From Gnetum montanum (taxonomy: Eukaryota; Streptophyta; Gnetopsida; Gnetales; Gnetaceae), in assembly GCA_015680685.1 (NCBI GenBank), contig MNCI01009380.1, forward strand, positions 112,024 through 176,023: a DNA stretch of 64,000 nt, read 5' to 3'. Numbering within the stretch: the stretch's first letter is position 1; each line of letters starts with the position of its first letter. The translations under genes and the position numbers were made by a program. The notes under the pieces were generated by a model. It had not been told where the DNA came from. It did not search any database and worked only from the letters and a program-made list of their open reading frames with translations. Below, in pieces: positions 1 to 12,873 of this stretch.

Positions 1-519
1 CAATTCCTTAACTAGCCGTACACATCCTTAGATGCTTGTAATCAAGTCGTACTCAATTCGCATTCTAGGAGTTGAGGGTGAGAGAACCTAATCGTGATGA
101 GCAGCTGATTCCTTGATTAGCCGTACACATTCGTCAATGCTCGTAATCAAGTCGTTCTCATGCCACGCTAATGCAGGTAATAAATAACATGTAAGAAATA
201 ACAAGTAATAAAATCCTATTCCATGCACTGCAAGGTTTATCCACAAAGCTCATCTCTATTTCCGTACACAACTTGCATTCAGTTACAAAGCTGCTCGAAT
301 AAAGAGCCGGTCAGTTGGGGACTCCTACTACGGGCACATGGAAAATATTCTATCTCTGGAGTGATCAATTTGCCAGAGTTTCCCTACTTCTAGCCTAGGA
401 TAGGAAATAAGGGGAATGCCACCTCTTATTTATAGATTTGGCGACGAACCGCGATATCGCGTACGCGACATCACAGGGGACGACGCGATATCGCGGCTTG
501 TGCATATCGCATCTCATCA
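1..519 (-). repeat. 3' LTR of element 1, cut by window edge
   Basis: On the minus strand the LTR begins TGATGAGATGCG at 519, directly after a purine-rich run (AAAGGTAGGTGG) that would be the polypurine tract. Two perfect CGCGATATCGCG palindromes lie at 484-495 and 450-461, followed by a TATA box (CTATAAATAAGAGG, about 421-437). The LTR matches the others in this window by its U3 palindromes, TATA box and the AATAAAG-type signal region. Its 3' end lies left of position 1. Confidence 0.8.
2..160. repeat. 105-bp-period tandem duplication inside the LTR
   Basis: A segment of about 55 bp starting AATTCCTTAACTAGCCGTAC (2) recurs at about 107 as GATTCCTTGATTAGCCGTAC, a period of about 105 bp. The two copies differ at roughly ten positions. 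This duplication is not visible in the other LTRs of the window. Confidence 0.6.
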
Positions 520-1215
520 ACCACCTACCTTTAGGCATGGGTAACATGTCTTTCCAGTGGAACCCTTAGAAATTTATTTTGTGCTCTTTTATTATAATTT
601 GTGTCAACCTTTTTGAGGCAGCACTTATTTGACTCTTACTTCCATTTTTCATTAGATCTACAAGGATATAATACAACCTTAGTAACACAATAAAACTCAC
701 AATAATAATCCAAAACAATCCATGAATTCCCTTGATGTTACTCCCTTTTCATTCCCACTAGGTTCTTCAAATTTCAGTCCAAGCATAATGATCACAAGTT
801 TATTCTTAGTTGTATGATGGAAAAGAATACCATTATGGACATGGCAAGAACCTCTTATTAATGGAATGGTTGGATGGATGATGTGGGGTCATTATTCAAA
901 TTATCAATCCCTTATGACTTGAAAACATAGAGAAATCTTCACCTTATTGGACTACATCTTATCTTTATTCAATGTGTCTTATTAGTAATCAAAATTATTT
1001 ACAAAAGTTTTGAAAACCCAGTATGAAAGAAATGAAAAAGATAGTAAGAATTGTGAAAAAGTGTAACGAACGAAAAATGTTAAAAGAATGGAAAATGTTA
1101 AAGAATTGAAAGATATATCAAAGAATGTCAAAATTTTAAGAAATGAAAAGTATCAAAGAATAAGAAAACATTAAAGAATGTGAAAAATGAGAAAAAATAA
1201 AAAATTCATTAAGGT
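520..1215 (-). other. 3' noncoding region of element 1
   Basis: No gene. About 1010-1210 is an A-rich run on the plus strand made of irregular repeats of AAAGAATG-like units (T-rich on the element's sense strand). A similar T-rich run occurs in element 3 at about 56820-57060. The phrase GTTACCCATGC(C/T)TGAAGG recurs near the polypurine tract in elements 1, 2 and 3. Confidence 0.6.
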
Positions 1216-1217
1216 AA

Positions 1218-2320
1218 CTACGACTCTAAATTGACTCCCCTATAACTATTATTAAGTTCAAGTAAATGGAAGATAAAACAAGTAGAAGACTGGTGGTTAG
1301 GTTGGATAGACTCTTTTGAATATTCGTAATATGGTTTGACTTGTTGGATATTGATAAGGATATGCTTATGTGGACTAGATGAGTGGTGAATATGTATGAC
1401 ACTAGATGGATAAGTGGCTTGCACAATGTATGATCCCTCCCAAAGTGTCTAGAATTTAGCTTTTTGGGGTAAATGACTAGGATTTTAATAAAGGTCCTTG
1501 TCACTCGATTGAATAGTTATAGTTCTTATCTATGAATCGTGCTTAAGTTTGGAGTAATGTTTATGGACTTCATTACCCATGAGTGCTACTAGCCAATTTT
1601 CATCTAAAAGATTCAGGTTCATTAGATGTTCCTTTTGGGCTAAACTCATATTAAGGTCAAGTTCACTAGCACTAGCTAAAGTGTGGAGCTCTACCTAGAT
1701 TGGAAGGGTTGGCAACTTACCTAGATTGTCCTAGTGAGTATTCTAGTAATTTCATAATTAGTGACTTCAGCTTCACCATTTTCTTAGGGATGATATGGTG
1801 TTGTGAGCTTATGGTTAACCCCAAGTTGTTACATGAGTTTCTTAAAGGTAGCACCAATGAAGTGAGTTTCATTATCTGATATAAGCATTCTTGGTACTCC
1901 AAATATGTTCACCACATGTTGTTGGAAAAATTTTGTAGCTATCCTTATTGTAAAATCTTTTACTGCTGTTGCCTCTACTCAATTTGTGTGGTAATCCATT
2001 GTCACAATAATATATGCTTTTCTGTTTGACATTGATTGAATGGGGCTCATAAAATCAATTCTCCATATATTAAAAGGCTCTAGTGACTATATCCAATGTT
2101 GTGGTCCTTCATATCTAGCCGTAATTCCTCCATCCCTTTGACAATGTTTATAAGATTGTGCAAAAGTATGGGCATCTTTGAATAAAGTAGGCCAAAAGTA
2201 GCCTGCCATCAATAGTTTGAGTGCCATTTTGCATCCTACATAGTGGCCACCACATGGGCCTTCATGAACATCCTGTAAAACTCTCTGTTGGTCACGATCG
2301 GGCAAACACCATTTGACAAG
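1218..2320 (-). pseudogene. Gypsy integrase remnant (element 1)
   Basis: The segment 2305-2087 translates to an integrase zinc-binding (H2C2) domain: VLQDVHEGPCGGHY and then a CQRDGG ending, the HHCC-type pattern with GHY and CxxC-like residues. The DDE core follows in broken frames down to about 1500. The C-terminal tail near 1424-1290 contains a NIQQVKPYYE string matching the tails of elements 2 and 4. Several stops interrupt it. It would have inserted the cDNA copy into the genome. Confidence 0.75.
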
Positions 2321-2479
2321 CCCATTTGCACAGATCTTGTATAGATACCATTGATTTCCATTTACCTTTTGGATCTATTAAGGAATTATTCATGTTGTTT
2401 TCTACTTCATTCAACAAGAAGCTCTTGTGTTGTTAGATAAGTTAGGTACTCTATAGTCCATGACTTCCGTGTTAAATCT

Positions 2480-3845
2480 ACAACCTTTACTATTTTGGTA
2501 AACAAACCCTCATTAGGAAATTGGTGTGATAAAGGTTCCACTCGATTATTTGAATCTCATTTCAACTTTGATAGATGATTAGCTACTATGTTTTCTATTC
2601 CTTTTTTATCAATCATTGTGATGTCAAACTCTTGAAGAATCACAAGTCATCTTATCACTCTAGGGCTAATTGTTGGTTTGTTCATAAGAAATTGAATGGA
2701 ACTATGATTGGTGTGGACGTAGATTTGGTAACTGAGCACATAATGTCTAAATTTTTTAAGCATGTACATCATGGACATCAACTTCTTTTCAATTGTGGTG
2801 TAATTTAGTTGTGCTACGATGATGCTCCTATTAGCACAGTGTATGTAGTATGGTCTTTTCTAATTATCGAGTTGTGTTAGTACTACACCAAGTGCATAGT
2901 TAGAAGCATTAGTCATGATATGAAAAGGTCTTGACCAATCTAGAGCTTGAAGGATTGGTGTCTGTACTAATTTCTACATTAAGGATTTGAATGTCTTTTT
3001 ACATGACTTAGTCCACTCGAAGGATGCATTCTTCTTCATGAGTTTCATAAGTAGTTTGACTATCTTTGAAAATTTTTTGATAAACCTCCTATAGTATCTT
3101 GTATGGCCTAAAAGGGATCTTATATCTTTCACTATCCATGGTCGTTGAGCGATATTTTCAATGATTGAATTTTTTGGGAACTAACTTAATACCCTTCTGG
3201 GTGATTTTATGTCCTAGCACTATACCTTCATGGCCCATAAGATAGGTCTTCTACTAGTTGAGCTTTATGTTAGTTTCAACACATCTTTTAAGTACTTTCT
3301 CTAATTAGTCCAGTGCTTGTTTGAAATCTAGCTTATATGTGGAAAAATCATCCATAAAGACTTCAATACCATTGCCTATCTACTTTTGGAAGATACTTAG
3401 TACTAGCCTCTATATGGTTGTTGGTGCATTGCAAAGACTGAAAGGCATCTACCTGTAAGCAAATGTTTCCCATGAACTAGTGAACATGGTTTTCTCTTAG
3501 TCTTTAGGTGCAATGCATATTTGACTGTATCCATTATACCCATCCAGAAAATTGTAATGTTCATGTCCTGAAATTGTGTTTAGGACTTGATTAACAAATG
3601 GTAGTGGGAAGTAATCCTTAAATGTAGCTAAATTTAACATCCAAAAGTAAATGCAAACACATCAGTTACCTACCTTCTTTGGAACTATCACTAAAGGACT
3701 AACCCATTCATTATTTGCAATGGGATAGATGAATCCTGCCTTTAGCAACTTTTTCAATTCTTGCTTGACTACCTCCTTGAGTTTAGGATTGAGCCTTCAT
3801 CGAGGTTGACATTTCAGTTTGACTTCAAGATCAGTATAAATTCGG
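2480..3845 (-). pseudogene. Gypsy reverse transcriptase and RNase H remnant (element 1)
   Basis: Conceptual minus-strand translation with stops shows the RT signatures IANNEWVSPLVIVPKK, the FLDGYNGY region and VFMDDFSTY (the catalytic box as FMDD, as in element 2). These are followed by GHTRYYRRFI and RNase H text such as VHTNHSSIQFLMNKPT near 2720-2660. It is the second part of the pol polyprotein. At least a dozen in-frame stops or shifts show it is long dead. Confidence 0.75.
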
Positions 3846-3847
3846 TG

Positions 3848-4700
3848 TTAAAAAAATTGTGGATCAATTCTTGTGATCTCATCATAAGACCACACAAACA
3901 TTGTAGGCCATTTGTTAAGCACTTCGAATAGTTTCCTTTTATTTTCTTTATCTAGGTTGATGTTGATAATTGTCAACTTCTTATTGTTTAGAAATGCATA
4001 TTCTAATGTTTTTAATAAGGATTTTATTTCTAGTCGTTCTAGTTCTATTGTGTCTAGGATCTCAAGGTGTCCATAGTCTATTTTTGCTTCTTGATTATTT
4101 TGAGGGTAGGAGTTTCCTTTCCTTAGTTGCTCTAACTGATTTGTTTCTACAATGTAGATATTGATGATTTGTTCTTTAGGTTTCATGTACTTTTCGGATT
4201 GAGTTTCTTCACTTGTAATCAACCACTAGGTGCCCTCTTTATGGGTGGTTCCTGCATACATACAATTTTGCACACATATTATTTTGAAACATTTATTGCA
4301 TGCCTTAGTCTCTTCTCATTTAATTACGATACATGGAACTCTCTGTCTTTGTATGATTCTAGCCTCATCTTCCTTGGAAATTTCCAAGGAAAAATCATGA
4401 ATTCCAAGCTTAGCATCCACGGTGCTTGGCTAAGCTCTTTCCATGATAATTGGAAATTCTTCCTTGTTTTTCCCCATGTGAATAACTAGAAAATTAGTAG
4501 GGTATGACTAGCCACTGATGGTAGTAATCACATCATCCACTTGTCTAAGTGGAATTATGATTGACTAGTTTGCAAGCCCTAAGTGAATGTTACTTTTCTT
4601 TAGTGGTGGTAGGTTCCAAGCCTAATACATGTCTTGAGATATCAGGTTCACTTTGGACCTAAAATCCATTAGAGCTTTACATGGTTTTTGTCTTGCTACT
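3848..4700 (-). pseudogene. Gypsy protease to RT linker remnant (element 1)
   Basis: A 124-codon open stretch at 4222-3848 ends in a conserved pre-RT region (FEVLNKWPTMFVWSYDEI), the same position and wording as the pre-RT segment of element 2 at 47480-47620. The protease proper lies upstream at about 4700-4540 and is too decayed to show its active Asp with confidence. Confidence 0.55.
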
Positions 4701-5445
4701 TGAAGATAAACTAAGGAACTTCTTGGATCAATTCTCTTCTGTGGGAGAGTCCATGCCTTAATCCAACATGTTACTGTCTAGGTAAGCATAAAAGTTATGA
4801 AATTTGATCATGATAAAGTTGAAAGCTTGTTGCATTGAGAAGGACTTAATGTAGATTAGGTGGAAGTAAATGTATTCCCAATACTTTGAGTCTTTTCTAG
4901 ACATGTTATGAAGAATGGTCATTTCTTGGATTAAGACTTGTAGGTAACCATCTCCTCATGCATATTAACTACCCTCATAGCCCTCTTTTGCTATGGTTGT
5001 GACAACAATTCCCCTTGCATAATAGGGGGTGGCACTGATGGTAGAGGATTTAGGTGCTTATTAGAATAACCAGCTATTGGTGGATGCACATATGAGTTTG
5101 GGTATATTTTTGGCAGCATTGATCTATGGTATTTTGCTAGATAGTATTGTAGGGTCTGAATAGCTACATTACCAAGTGATACTGCACATTATATGAAATA
5201 TCCATATAGATCTAGCTACCTGTATGAATATTGTTAGCAAGATGGTAACATAGCCCATGATTAAGGTTGTTGCCACTATTGATAATAGTGCTCTTGTGAC
5301 TATGGAAAAGCTCCATTAGGATAATACATTGGTTAGAGGTTCTACTAATAGTTACCTTAAGGATAAGGTAACCATTTGGGCATCTATCTTTTAAAAAATT
5401 TATGATTAAGTGTGTATGCCCTTGTTTCTTGTAGATGTGCCATGA

Positions 5446-7238
5446 CTAGTAACATCCCTTGGGATGTTCATACTGACACACAGTGCAACCTTCTTCATTT
5501 ATGAAGCTGGTGTTTGAGCACCTAGCCACTAAAGCGACTTTACATTTTTGTCGAAATTCTTTCTTTTTCATCTTCTCTTTGCCTTTTCTAAAGTCTTGCT
5601 CAATTATCTCCTCCATAATCATTAATGTAGTTTTAAATTTCTCATCAACAAAATCCCACAATTTCTCTACTTTGGTTGCAATGTCCCTTAATAGATTTTT
5701 GGATTGGTATAGTCTTTTTTCAATAGCCAAATTTAAGGTTTCCTCCTCTTGTGTATCGTAGACTTGTGCATCTCTCTTTTACATTGATGGATCTTTGTTG
5801 TATTCTTTAGCTGATTTTGTTTTTCTTAGCTCATCTTCCTCCTTTGCTAGCTAGTCAATTAGTCTTTGAATGTGATGGACAATCATTTCTAATAACGTGC
5901 CTTGGACGTAAACCCTAAGAGTCTCTTTGGTTTTGCTGTACAACCCATCTACAATGTGTTGTGGTTGTTCCCTTGGTGAAAATCTATGGCATGGGCATCT
6001 ATGTAACAATGAATAGTATCAACCCATTGCTGCATCAAGGGTCTCATGAGTTCCTTGCTTTCATCCCTAGATTTGTTTTCTTAAATTAGACACTTGTGAA
6101 TAAGTCTGATATTTATCATTGAAGAGTTGGAGCATGGTACTCTAGCGTCTGGTTGATTTAAGTTCTAGTGACCTGTACCAATTTTTTGCCTTCTTCACAA
6201 GTGTTCTAGGGAATAGCTTTAAATTCTTTCAATCACTTTCAATGTTTTGTAGGATGAAAACATCATGAAAAGCTTGAAGGTGATGCTTTAGATCAATGTT
6301 ATAGCTACCTTCAAATCTTGGCATGTCATTCATATCTAGCCTGTTGATTTGACTATCCCTCACATGCCTAGTTGGTATGTGGATAGCTTCTTGAATGTTT
6401 ATCATGCTTTTGATTGCAATGACGAGTTCATCATCATGGTCGGGTTCATATGCTCTATTGTAGCAATGACCCCTTTTGTGCTCATACCCTTCTTGATCCT
6501 TTTTTCGATCCCTTCATCTTTTTCATTCATATTATTCATCTTTTGTATTAGAATGTCTTGAATATTGATCATGATGATCATGACTCCTCCTTTTTTTCCT
6601 ATCATAGTCCCAGTACTTGTGTTGTCTTCTATTAGAGTCCACTGAGGATCATGATGAGCTAGTAGGAGAATGATGTTGGCTTGTTCTCCTTTCATGACTC
6701 TTGTATGCTTCTTTATAGGATTTGGCAAGAACCCTTGGCCTTGAGTCCAACTTATACCTTGAGTCAATAGCCTCCTCTTAGATGTCTCTACTAGAGTGGA
6801 ATGAAGTTGGGCTTTGATAGGTTCCTCAAGTCTAATGATAGGTGTTTTTAAAGGCACCTCATGGTTTTGGTGGAGTTGCTCTAAAATAAATGCATCAGCA
6901 TCAAGTTCATCCAAGACAATAGAAAAGTTGACTTGCTTTTCTTTACTATGTACATGTTTGACCTTCATGGTAGCTTCTCTCCTCATCTACTCCTTTGTGG
7001 GTTCATAGGGTCTTGTCATGTGCTAATTCACATGATACCCTTCTTGGATCTGGTCCAAATGCATTCCCTGTAAGGCAGTTTGAAGCATGTTAAGTGTTAC
7101 ATGTTTTGGAGGAAGGACTATGTTGCATGGAATGTCCCTCCACCTCATTGGATTATCATAATGAAAGATGAAAGTGAAGTTTGGATGATAGAATCGGTGT
7201 GAGCATAAGTGATTTTTATTTGCATTGGCATCCCCCAT
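5446..7238 (-). pseudogene. Gypsy gag remnant (element 1)
   Basis: Sense translation, with stops, contains the retrotransposon gag core at about 6290-5900 (HLQAFHDVFILQNIESD, then KLFPRTL and LELKSTRR), a K-rich coiled segment, and a terminal zinc-knuckle-like motif CTVCQYEHPKGCY at about 5487-5452. Element 3 gives the same order: gag core, basic helix, C-x2-C-x3-H motif. Gag would form the virus-like particle. Open pieces are 7238-7023, 6986-6402 and 5730-5446. Confidence 0.7.
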
Positions 7239-7444
7239 TCTTCTTCATCAATAATTCTGTCATTGCTTCTTCTTGTCTCCTTGGTAGGTGGTGATGTATA
7301 TTTGTTTGAGACCATGTTTGTGACTTAAGATGTTGGTTAAGTGTGCGTAACTTATTTGGGGTTATTAAAAATTAAGATTTTCACTTTGGGTTTCCGAAAC
7401 AACAAACTTTGGACAAATCAATTACTAAGCATACATTGACTTGT

Positions 7445-7461
7445 CCCAACAACGATGCCAA
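7445..7461 (-). other. Primer binding site of element 1
   Basis: On the minus strand, directly inside the 5' LTR end CACTCATCA, the sequence reads TGGCATCGTTGTTGGGA. This resembles the Athila primer site TGGCGCCGTTGCCGG, which pairs with the 3' end of tRNA-Asp. Elements 2 and 3 carry less decayed versions. Confidence 0.7.
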
Positions 7462-8357
7462 TGATGAGTGGTAGAGTAATCTAGAATGCAACCATATGAG
7501 ATACGAGTGTTCACGTGTAGCCTAGTTGAATTTTGTAGATAAGGCAATGTGATTATGCTAGTAATTAGCTTAAGTTCATGATCGTTGTCTTCCCATGTAA
7601 GTTAGTAAAAATTGATGTGTATGGTTTAACTCATGGTTCAGTGAATGATAATTGATGTTGTATAGGCCATTTTACTACTAGTGAACATAAGGTAAATAGA
7701 AAGTGATTCTTAAATCTAAGTAAACAGTAACAAATATAATCTATCGTAGGTGATGGACATCCATTTCTAGTCCTCCACATGTCTTGGACTTATGTAATTG
7801 TTACTAGGATTACCAAGTATTGTGCTACTGGGAAAACCAAGCGATAATACCATTGAATTATCAAACTATCACACTTAACGCTCAGAATCAGCCGTTTCCA
7901 TTCAGCTTAACAACAATAATAGTAAAGTGCATGGGAAAGTAAATTAGTAACTAGGGAAATAGTAAACATTATACTAAGTTAAAATAGTAAACATTAGTCT
8001 ACACAAATAGTAAAAATCTAAGTAATGCTATAATGATGCAAAGTAATCTTGATCTTTATTTTCGGTCATGAAACGTGTCCAAGTACATTCCACTCGAATA
8101 AAGACTCTATTCAATCACTTAACATCACACTACAAGCATACACTACTAAGTGCTAAGTACTAAAATCAAGAAAACAAACTAATAGAATTTTTCTAAGGTT
8201 GTAATGAAACTAGTATTTGGACTATGTGCCTATGTGTCATACTTATAGGCCTGCACGTGTCTACGATATCTGATATCCAACATCATAGCTTGTGCCTCAA
8301 TATCGATGATTCGATATCGGATGCCTGGTATCATAGCCATGTAAAAATCAATTTATC
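7462..8357 (-). repeat. 5' LTR of element 1
   Basis: It starts at 7462 (plus strand TGATGAGTGG, the reversed LTR end). Further right it has the remains of the U3 palindrome cluster at about 8258-8325 (TACGATATCTGATATCC, CAATATCGATGATTCGATATCGG) and a TATA-like box near 8243. The right border is inferred from where copy A of the CCR4 repeat begins and may be off by about 20 bp. Confidence 0.7.
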
Positions 8358-9824
8358 AAAGGACTAATTAAAATCAAATGTCAATTACAATCCAATGATG
8401 GATGATTACCCATAATTTAGGAAGAGCCATGATCCATTGCCAATGATGCACCATGTTCAAGATGGACTATGCAATCAAGAATATATCTTCCTAGAAACTT
8501 TCATGGATATCCGTGACAAGAATTCAAGGAGATCTAACTATGCACGATAAGGTATATTAACTATGAGAAGCTTTGGTAAGACAAGAGTAACATTAGTTTA
8601 GGTAGCTCTTATCCATCTTGTAGTATTGTTAGAATTTTAATTGATTGACTAAGGTTATTCATATGTCTCTTTTATGAAGGTAGTAACCATAGCCTAAGCC
8701 TTTTAGGACATTGCTTTATAATAAGATCTTGGCTTTTATGGACATTGTCTTGATGTGAACCCAAATTTTCCTAAATACTTGAACCTTGTAACTCACTATT
8801 ACCTCACCTTATATAGGACATATACATCCGCAAGTTTAAGGATTCAACCTAGCCATAAGATTTCCTCATCCTTACGTAACATAGATTCATAGGGGAAGCC
8901 TAAGTCTAATAGTTAAGGTTGTGTTACTATATCCTAGTAATATTTTCACTAGTGCTTTTTTTTTGGGTATAGGCATAATGCTAGAGGATAGGTCTACACT
9001 AGAATGACATCAAAATTATTAAGGTATATTAATGTTAAATTATAGTATTAGAATTAGTTTATTAATTACAATTAAGCTTAAGTCACTTAAAAGTCTTCAT
9101 GTTATCCATACGTCTTTATTTTAAGGTTAATTTTGGAAAAATAAGTCATTTTAGTCTTTCAAAATTACAGAAGTTCAACTTAGCATTTTTCCCCAAAACC
9201 CTATTCAATGTGTAGTGAATGTCAAGATGATTCCAATAGTAGAAATTTAAGAGATATCATCATTTTCTCAATAAAAATTTAAAATTTAAAAATTTTCTAA
9301 ATTTTAAACTGGAGATCGCCCACTTGCTAAAGTTCAACTCTTAACTCTTATCCTATTAGCCACCTAGTCAAGTTCCTAGCTTGCTTAATCAACTAATACA
9401 ATTTATAAATACCTCAAAATATTTTTTAAAGAAATTAAATACTTAAAAATAAATTTTGGGAGCATAGCTTGAGGGGTGACACTAGAACCCAAGGACTACA
9501 CTAGTATCCCAAGAAGCCTGCACTGAACGTAGCAACCTTAATAAAAATTTAAACAATTAATATTAATTGGTGCTTTCCTCAGCCCCGACAGATCCATCCT
9601 TGTTACCATTTGTGATTTTGTTGCCATAGTTACACATCCTCTGCAGTTGGCCTCTATGACATATCTTTCGCAATGATCCTGCCAGGAGGACCATTAGTTC
9701 CTACCAACCAATGATAGAAAAGATCTGTCAACCGACGAAAAAATAAGTTTGTCAATTAATAGACAAAAGTCTATCACCTAATGGAAATTTTTCAATTGAA
9801 ATTTTAAATAGAAAAATGAAATTT

Positions 9825-10682
9825 AAATTTTCCACGATATCAGGACCGCGATATTGGATCCGTGATATTCGGTTTATGATATTGGAGCCTGCCAAGCAAT
9901 ATCGAACATTTGATGTCGGAACCTGTCTCGTCGCCTATAAATAAGAGGTGGGCGCACTTGGTCTAGCAATAGGATAGTTAGTTTTCTTAGTCCCTTACCC
10001 AAACTCTTGCAGTTTTCCCTTTCCAGAGTTAGAATTATTTCTGAATGTCCGTAGTAGGAGTCATAAAGTGAACAGATCTTTATTCGAGCATTGTGTACCT
10101 GAGCACACCTTGTGTCCAGAAATAAAGAAGAACTTTGTGATAAACCTTGCAACATTCAGAATAGCTTATTTATTGCATTTAATGTTATTTATAGTTATTT
10201 AATGCTTTCATTAGTTAATTGATGTTGCTTTTATTGGTTCATTAATTTTCACAAGTAAGCACACTTAGTATGACCACTTCGAACATACATGGAACACTTG
10301 GTAACCCAGTAATGATTAGTGTTTGGTAATCCTAGTAGTGTTGCACTGGTTCAAGATGTGTACAGAGAGTGGGAATGGATGTTGGTGTTAAGACTAGTTA
10401 GAGCATAGTTGTTTAGTTGAAATCAAATTAGTTATTAAATTATCTCATTTCTCCATTTTAAGCACCAGGAACATAAAACATAAAAAACCATAAAAATAAC
10501 ATATCTCAAGTTTACTTAGCCATACAATTGTGCCATACAAGTAGGCTTGGGAAGACAATGATCACCTAACCCATTCTTGTTTTGTGAAGCTGCATAAGCA
10601 CTTAGTCCTTGGAGTTCGACCGAATCGCGCGTGAACGCTCGTATTTGTATGGTTGAGTGTAGGGGTACCTCACCGCTCATCA
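9825..10682 (+). mobile_element. Solo Athila-like LTR inserted in copy A
   Basis: It ends CGCTCATCA at 10682 and holds the LTR order seen in element 2: palindrome cluster at 9831-9910 (CCACGATATCAGG, CCGCGATATTGG, CCGTGATATTCGG), TATA box CCTATAAATAAGAGG at about 9934-9948, and a later AATAAAG signal near 10120. No primer site follows and copy B is uninterrupted here, so it is a solo LTR. The first seven bases do not match TGATGAG, so the left border is approximate and no target duplication is claimed. Confidence 0.75.
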
Positions 10683-11394
10683 ACTAGTTTGACTTAAAGT
10701 TGATTAAATTGTTAGTTTAGTAGAAATTGAGATAAAAATTACATAATCAAGCATGCTTATCCTAGAGATGGATGACCTCTTAAGAAACTCTTGGAAAGTC
10801 TGAAAATTCATGCCTAAGCACTGGTTGAAATTCCATAACTTTTGACTTCAAAAACCTTTTTAACGAACACAAAGTTACTTCTAGTAGATGTCAACCTCTC
10901 AGGCACAATGGGAATGTAAAATCTACCCTATGGAACTCCAAAAATTAGTTTTTAATAATTTTCCCTAAACCATACTTTAAGATTCTCAATAGGCTAATTT
11001 AGCTCTATTTGACCATTCAATATCCATTCTTAATATATGAATAGTTGTTACTCAAGCTTCTGAATCCAATGGTGATATGAGATTGGTCCTCTAAGTAGCT
11101 GATAATTAGGTGATATCTTAAATCATGCCTTAGTGAGGTTGTAACCTAGACTAACTAACCATGCCTAATAATCCAATTATTGGAACCAACAAATCTAACC
11201 TTTTTTAGCCATCTTGGATCTTAAATTAGGTGACTAACTTATGCACATAGTTAGACTTAGGTCATTAACTCCTAGTTGATCATTAATAATACTACCAAAG
11301 TTAGTGTCCTAAGGGAGGTAGAAAGATCATTATGAGTATAGGAAATGAACAAAAACCACTACCAACCTAATGAATTAAGAAGTTGGAGAATCAC

Positions 11395-12570
11395 TTGGCA
11401 TAGCAGAAATGTAAGAAAGATGTATACTAATTCAACCTGCAACTAGATCATTCATGCAACAAACATTGTACATCATGGAGAATCATAACATTCTTGAATA
11501 AGACATACGATACCTACGAGGAATAAGCCAACAAATAATCAAAGCATGAGGGTTGTAACATACAATGTGCTTGCAAGGTGCCTAGCTAATGGACAACATC
11601 CACTATCCACATTGGACTTTAGATTATCACAAGTACTAATATTGACATATCTTACCAAACTTTCAAAATATGAATGTTGATGTCTTGTGTCTATAAGAAG
11701 TCTTGCCATGGGAATTTCTTTATCAATTCCAACCTAATTTTAAAAATATGGGATACAAAGGTATCTATAAGAAAAAAGATTCATGTGATGGTTTTTCCTA
11801 CAAGCCATACTGATTAGCCTCTTGTAGAAACCACAATATGGATGGTTCAATGATCATCTATAAAAGAGCCAAGTTCAAGTTGATACATAAGTTCAAATGG
11901 AGATTAGAAGCCATGATTTTCAGAACTTCAAGTCATGAGGAAGAAAGAAATATCAAGATTTTGAAGAAGCCACATAACCTTGACATTGGTATTTAAAATG
12001 TAGTCATCAAAAAGACATGTATGTATGGTCAACATACATTTGATCACCAAACCAATGTATCCAAATGTAAAACTTTATTAGGTGTCTTTTTTGGTTAATC
12101 AAATCAAGGAAATCTTGAAGTACAAGCTATATCTAACCCATGTCAATCTCAACCTAGTGTCATTTATCCTCTGTTAAGACTTCAATGCAAATGTTAGAAG
12201 TCATGTTCATTAATTTTTAAAATATGGAAGTGTGAAAGAACCTTTAGAAGAGAAATCCAATATAAAGAAGATGTTCCCATTAGTTCACCATGCCATTTCA
12301 TTGGTCAATACATATTCTACCTACTTCAAAATTTCAATACATAAATGGAATTCCCAAATTTGATAACAGATAATGTTAATGGATATTGTTCATCAAGAAC
12401 CACAATTCAGCAATTATGTTATGATGACTAACAAATATAGGTCAACATCCTTCTTCATTAAGACCCTAAACCGTATTTGGTATGATATCCAATTTTTTCA
12501 AGTTACCAAATTATTGGAGTTAATTTCTAAGGAAGAAGTTGAGAAGCAAGATCAAGCCCTGTCATCTTAA
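11395..12570 (+). pseudogene. CCR4-type deadenylase processed pseudogene, copy A
   Basis: Broken frames read in order along the endonuclease/exonuclease/phosphatase fold of CCR4-family mRNA deadenylases: MRVVTYNVLARCLA near 11548; a region matching VLCLQEV with stop in place of Gln (about 11680); NLKNMGYKGIYKKK near 11745; VNTHLITKPMYPNVK near 12030; PLLVCGDFN-like text near 12165; a PLVHHAISLVNTYSTYF segment near 12280; and EPQFSNY to LLELISKEEVEKQDQAL to SS at 12395-12570. Family knowledge: these enzymes shorten poly(A) tails. No intron interrupts 1.1 kb of this gene, which suggests a retrocopy. Many stops rule out function. Copy B (36545-37755) has the same order. Confidence 0.75.
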
Positions 12571-12873
12571 ACAAGGTTGTACAACAATATAGTGCTTATG
12601 ACAGAATTACAACTATATCATTTGATCCTAGAGATTGAAAAAATTAAGGAGTTTCTTAACTTACTTTTATTTCTTGTTTTCTTCATAATTATTTATTTAA
12701 TTTATATTCCAAATTGGTTAAGTAAAATATTTTTACGTAATGCATGTAGAAGAAAGGATTTTCCCTATATTTACTTAGGTAACTAGAGATATGAGTTGTA
12801 GTTTGTGTAACCCTGGTTAGAATCAGTGATTGGTGGTTGGTAGATCTTTATTTCAACTCTTTCTATTACCTAG

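Larger units (their letters stand above)
1..8357 (-). mobile_element. Athila-like Gypsy LTR retrotransposon, element 1 (decayed)
   Basis: Read on the minus strand the order is 5' LTR (about 8357-7462), primer binding site, gag, protease, reverse transcriptase, RNase H, integrase, 3' noncoding region, 3' LTR (519 to beyond the window). All coding parts carry stops and frameshifts, so the element is dead. The primer site resembles the tRNA-Asp-complementary site of Athila elements, and pol has the Gypsy order with integrase last. The right end abuts copy A of the CCR4-bearing repeat and probably inserted into it. The exact right border is uncertain because the expected TGATGA start is degraded. 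Confidence 0.85.

Noticed and set aside
11395-12570. A working CCR4 deadenylase gene.
   Set aside because: Many stops and frameshifts in both copies, including a stop next to the catalytic Glu motif.
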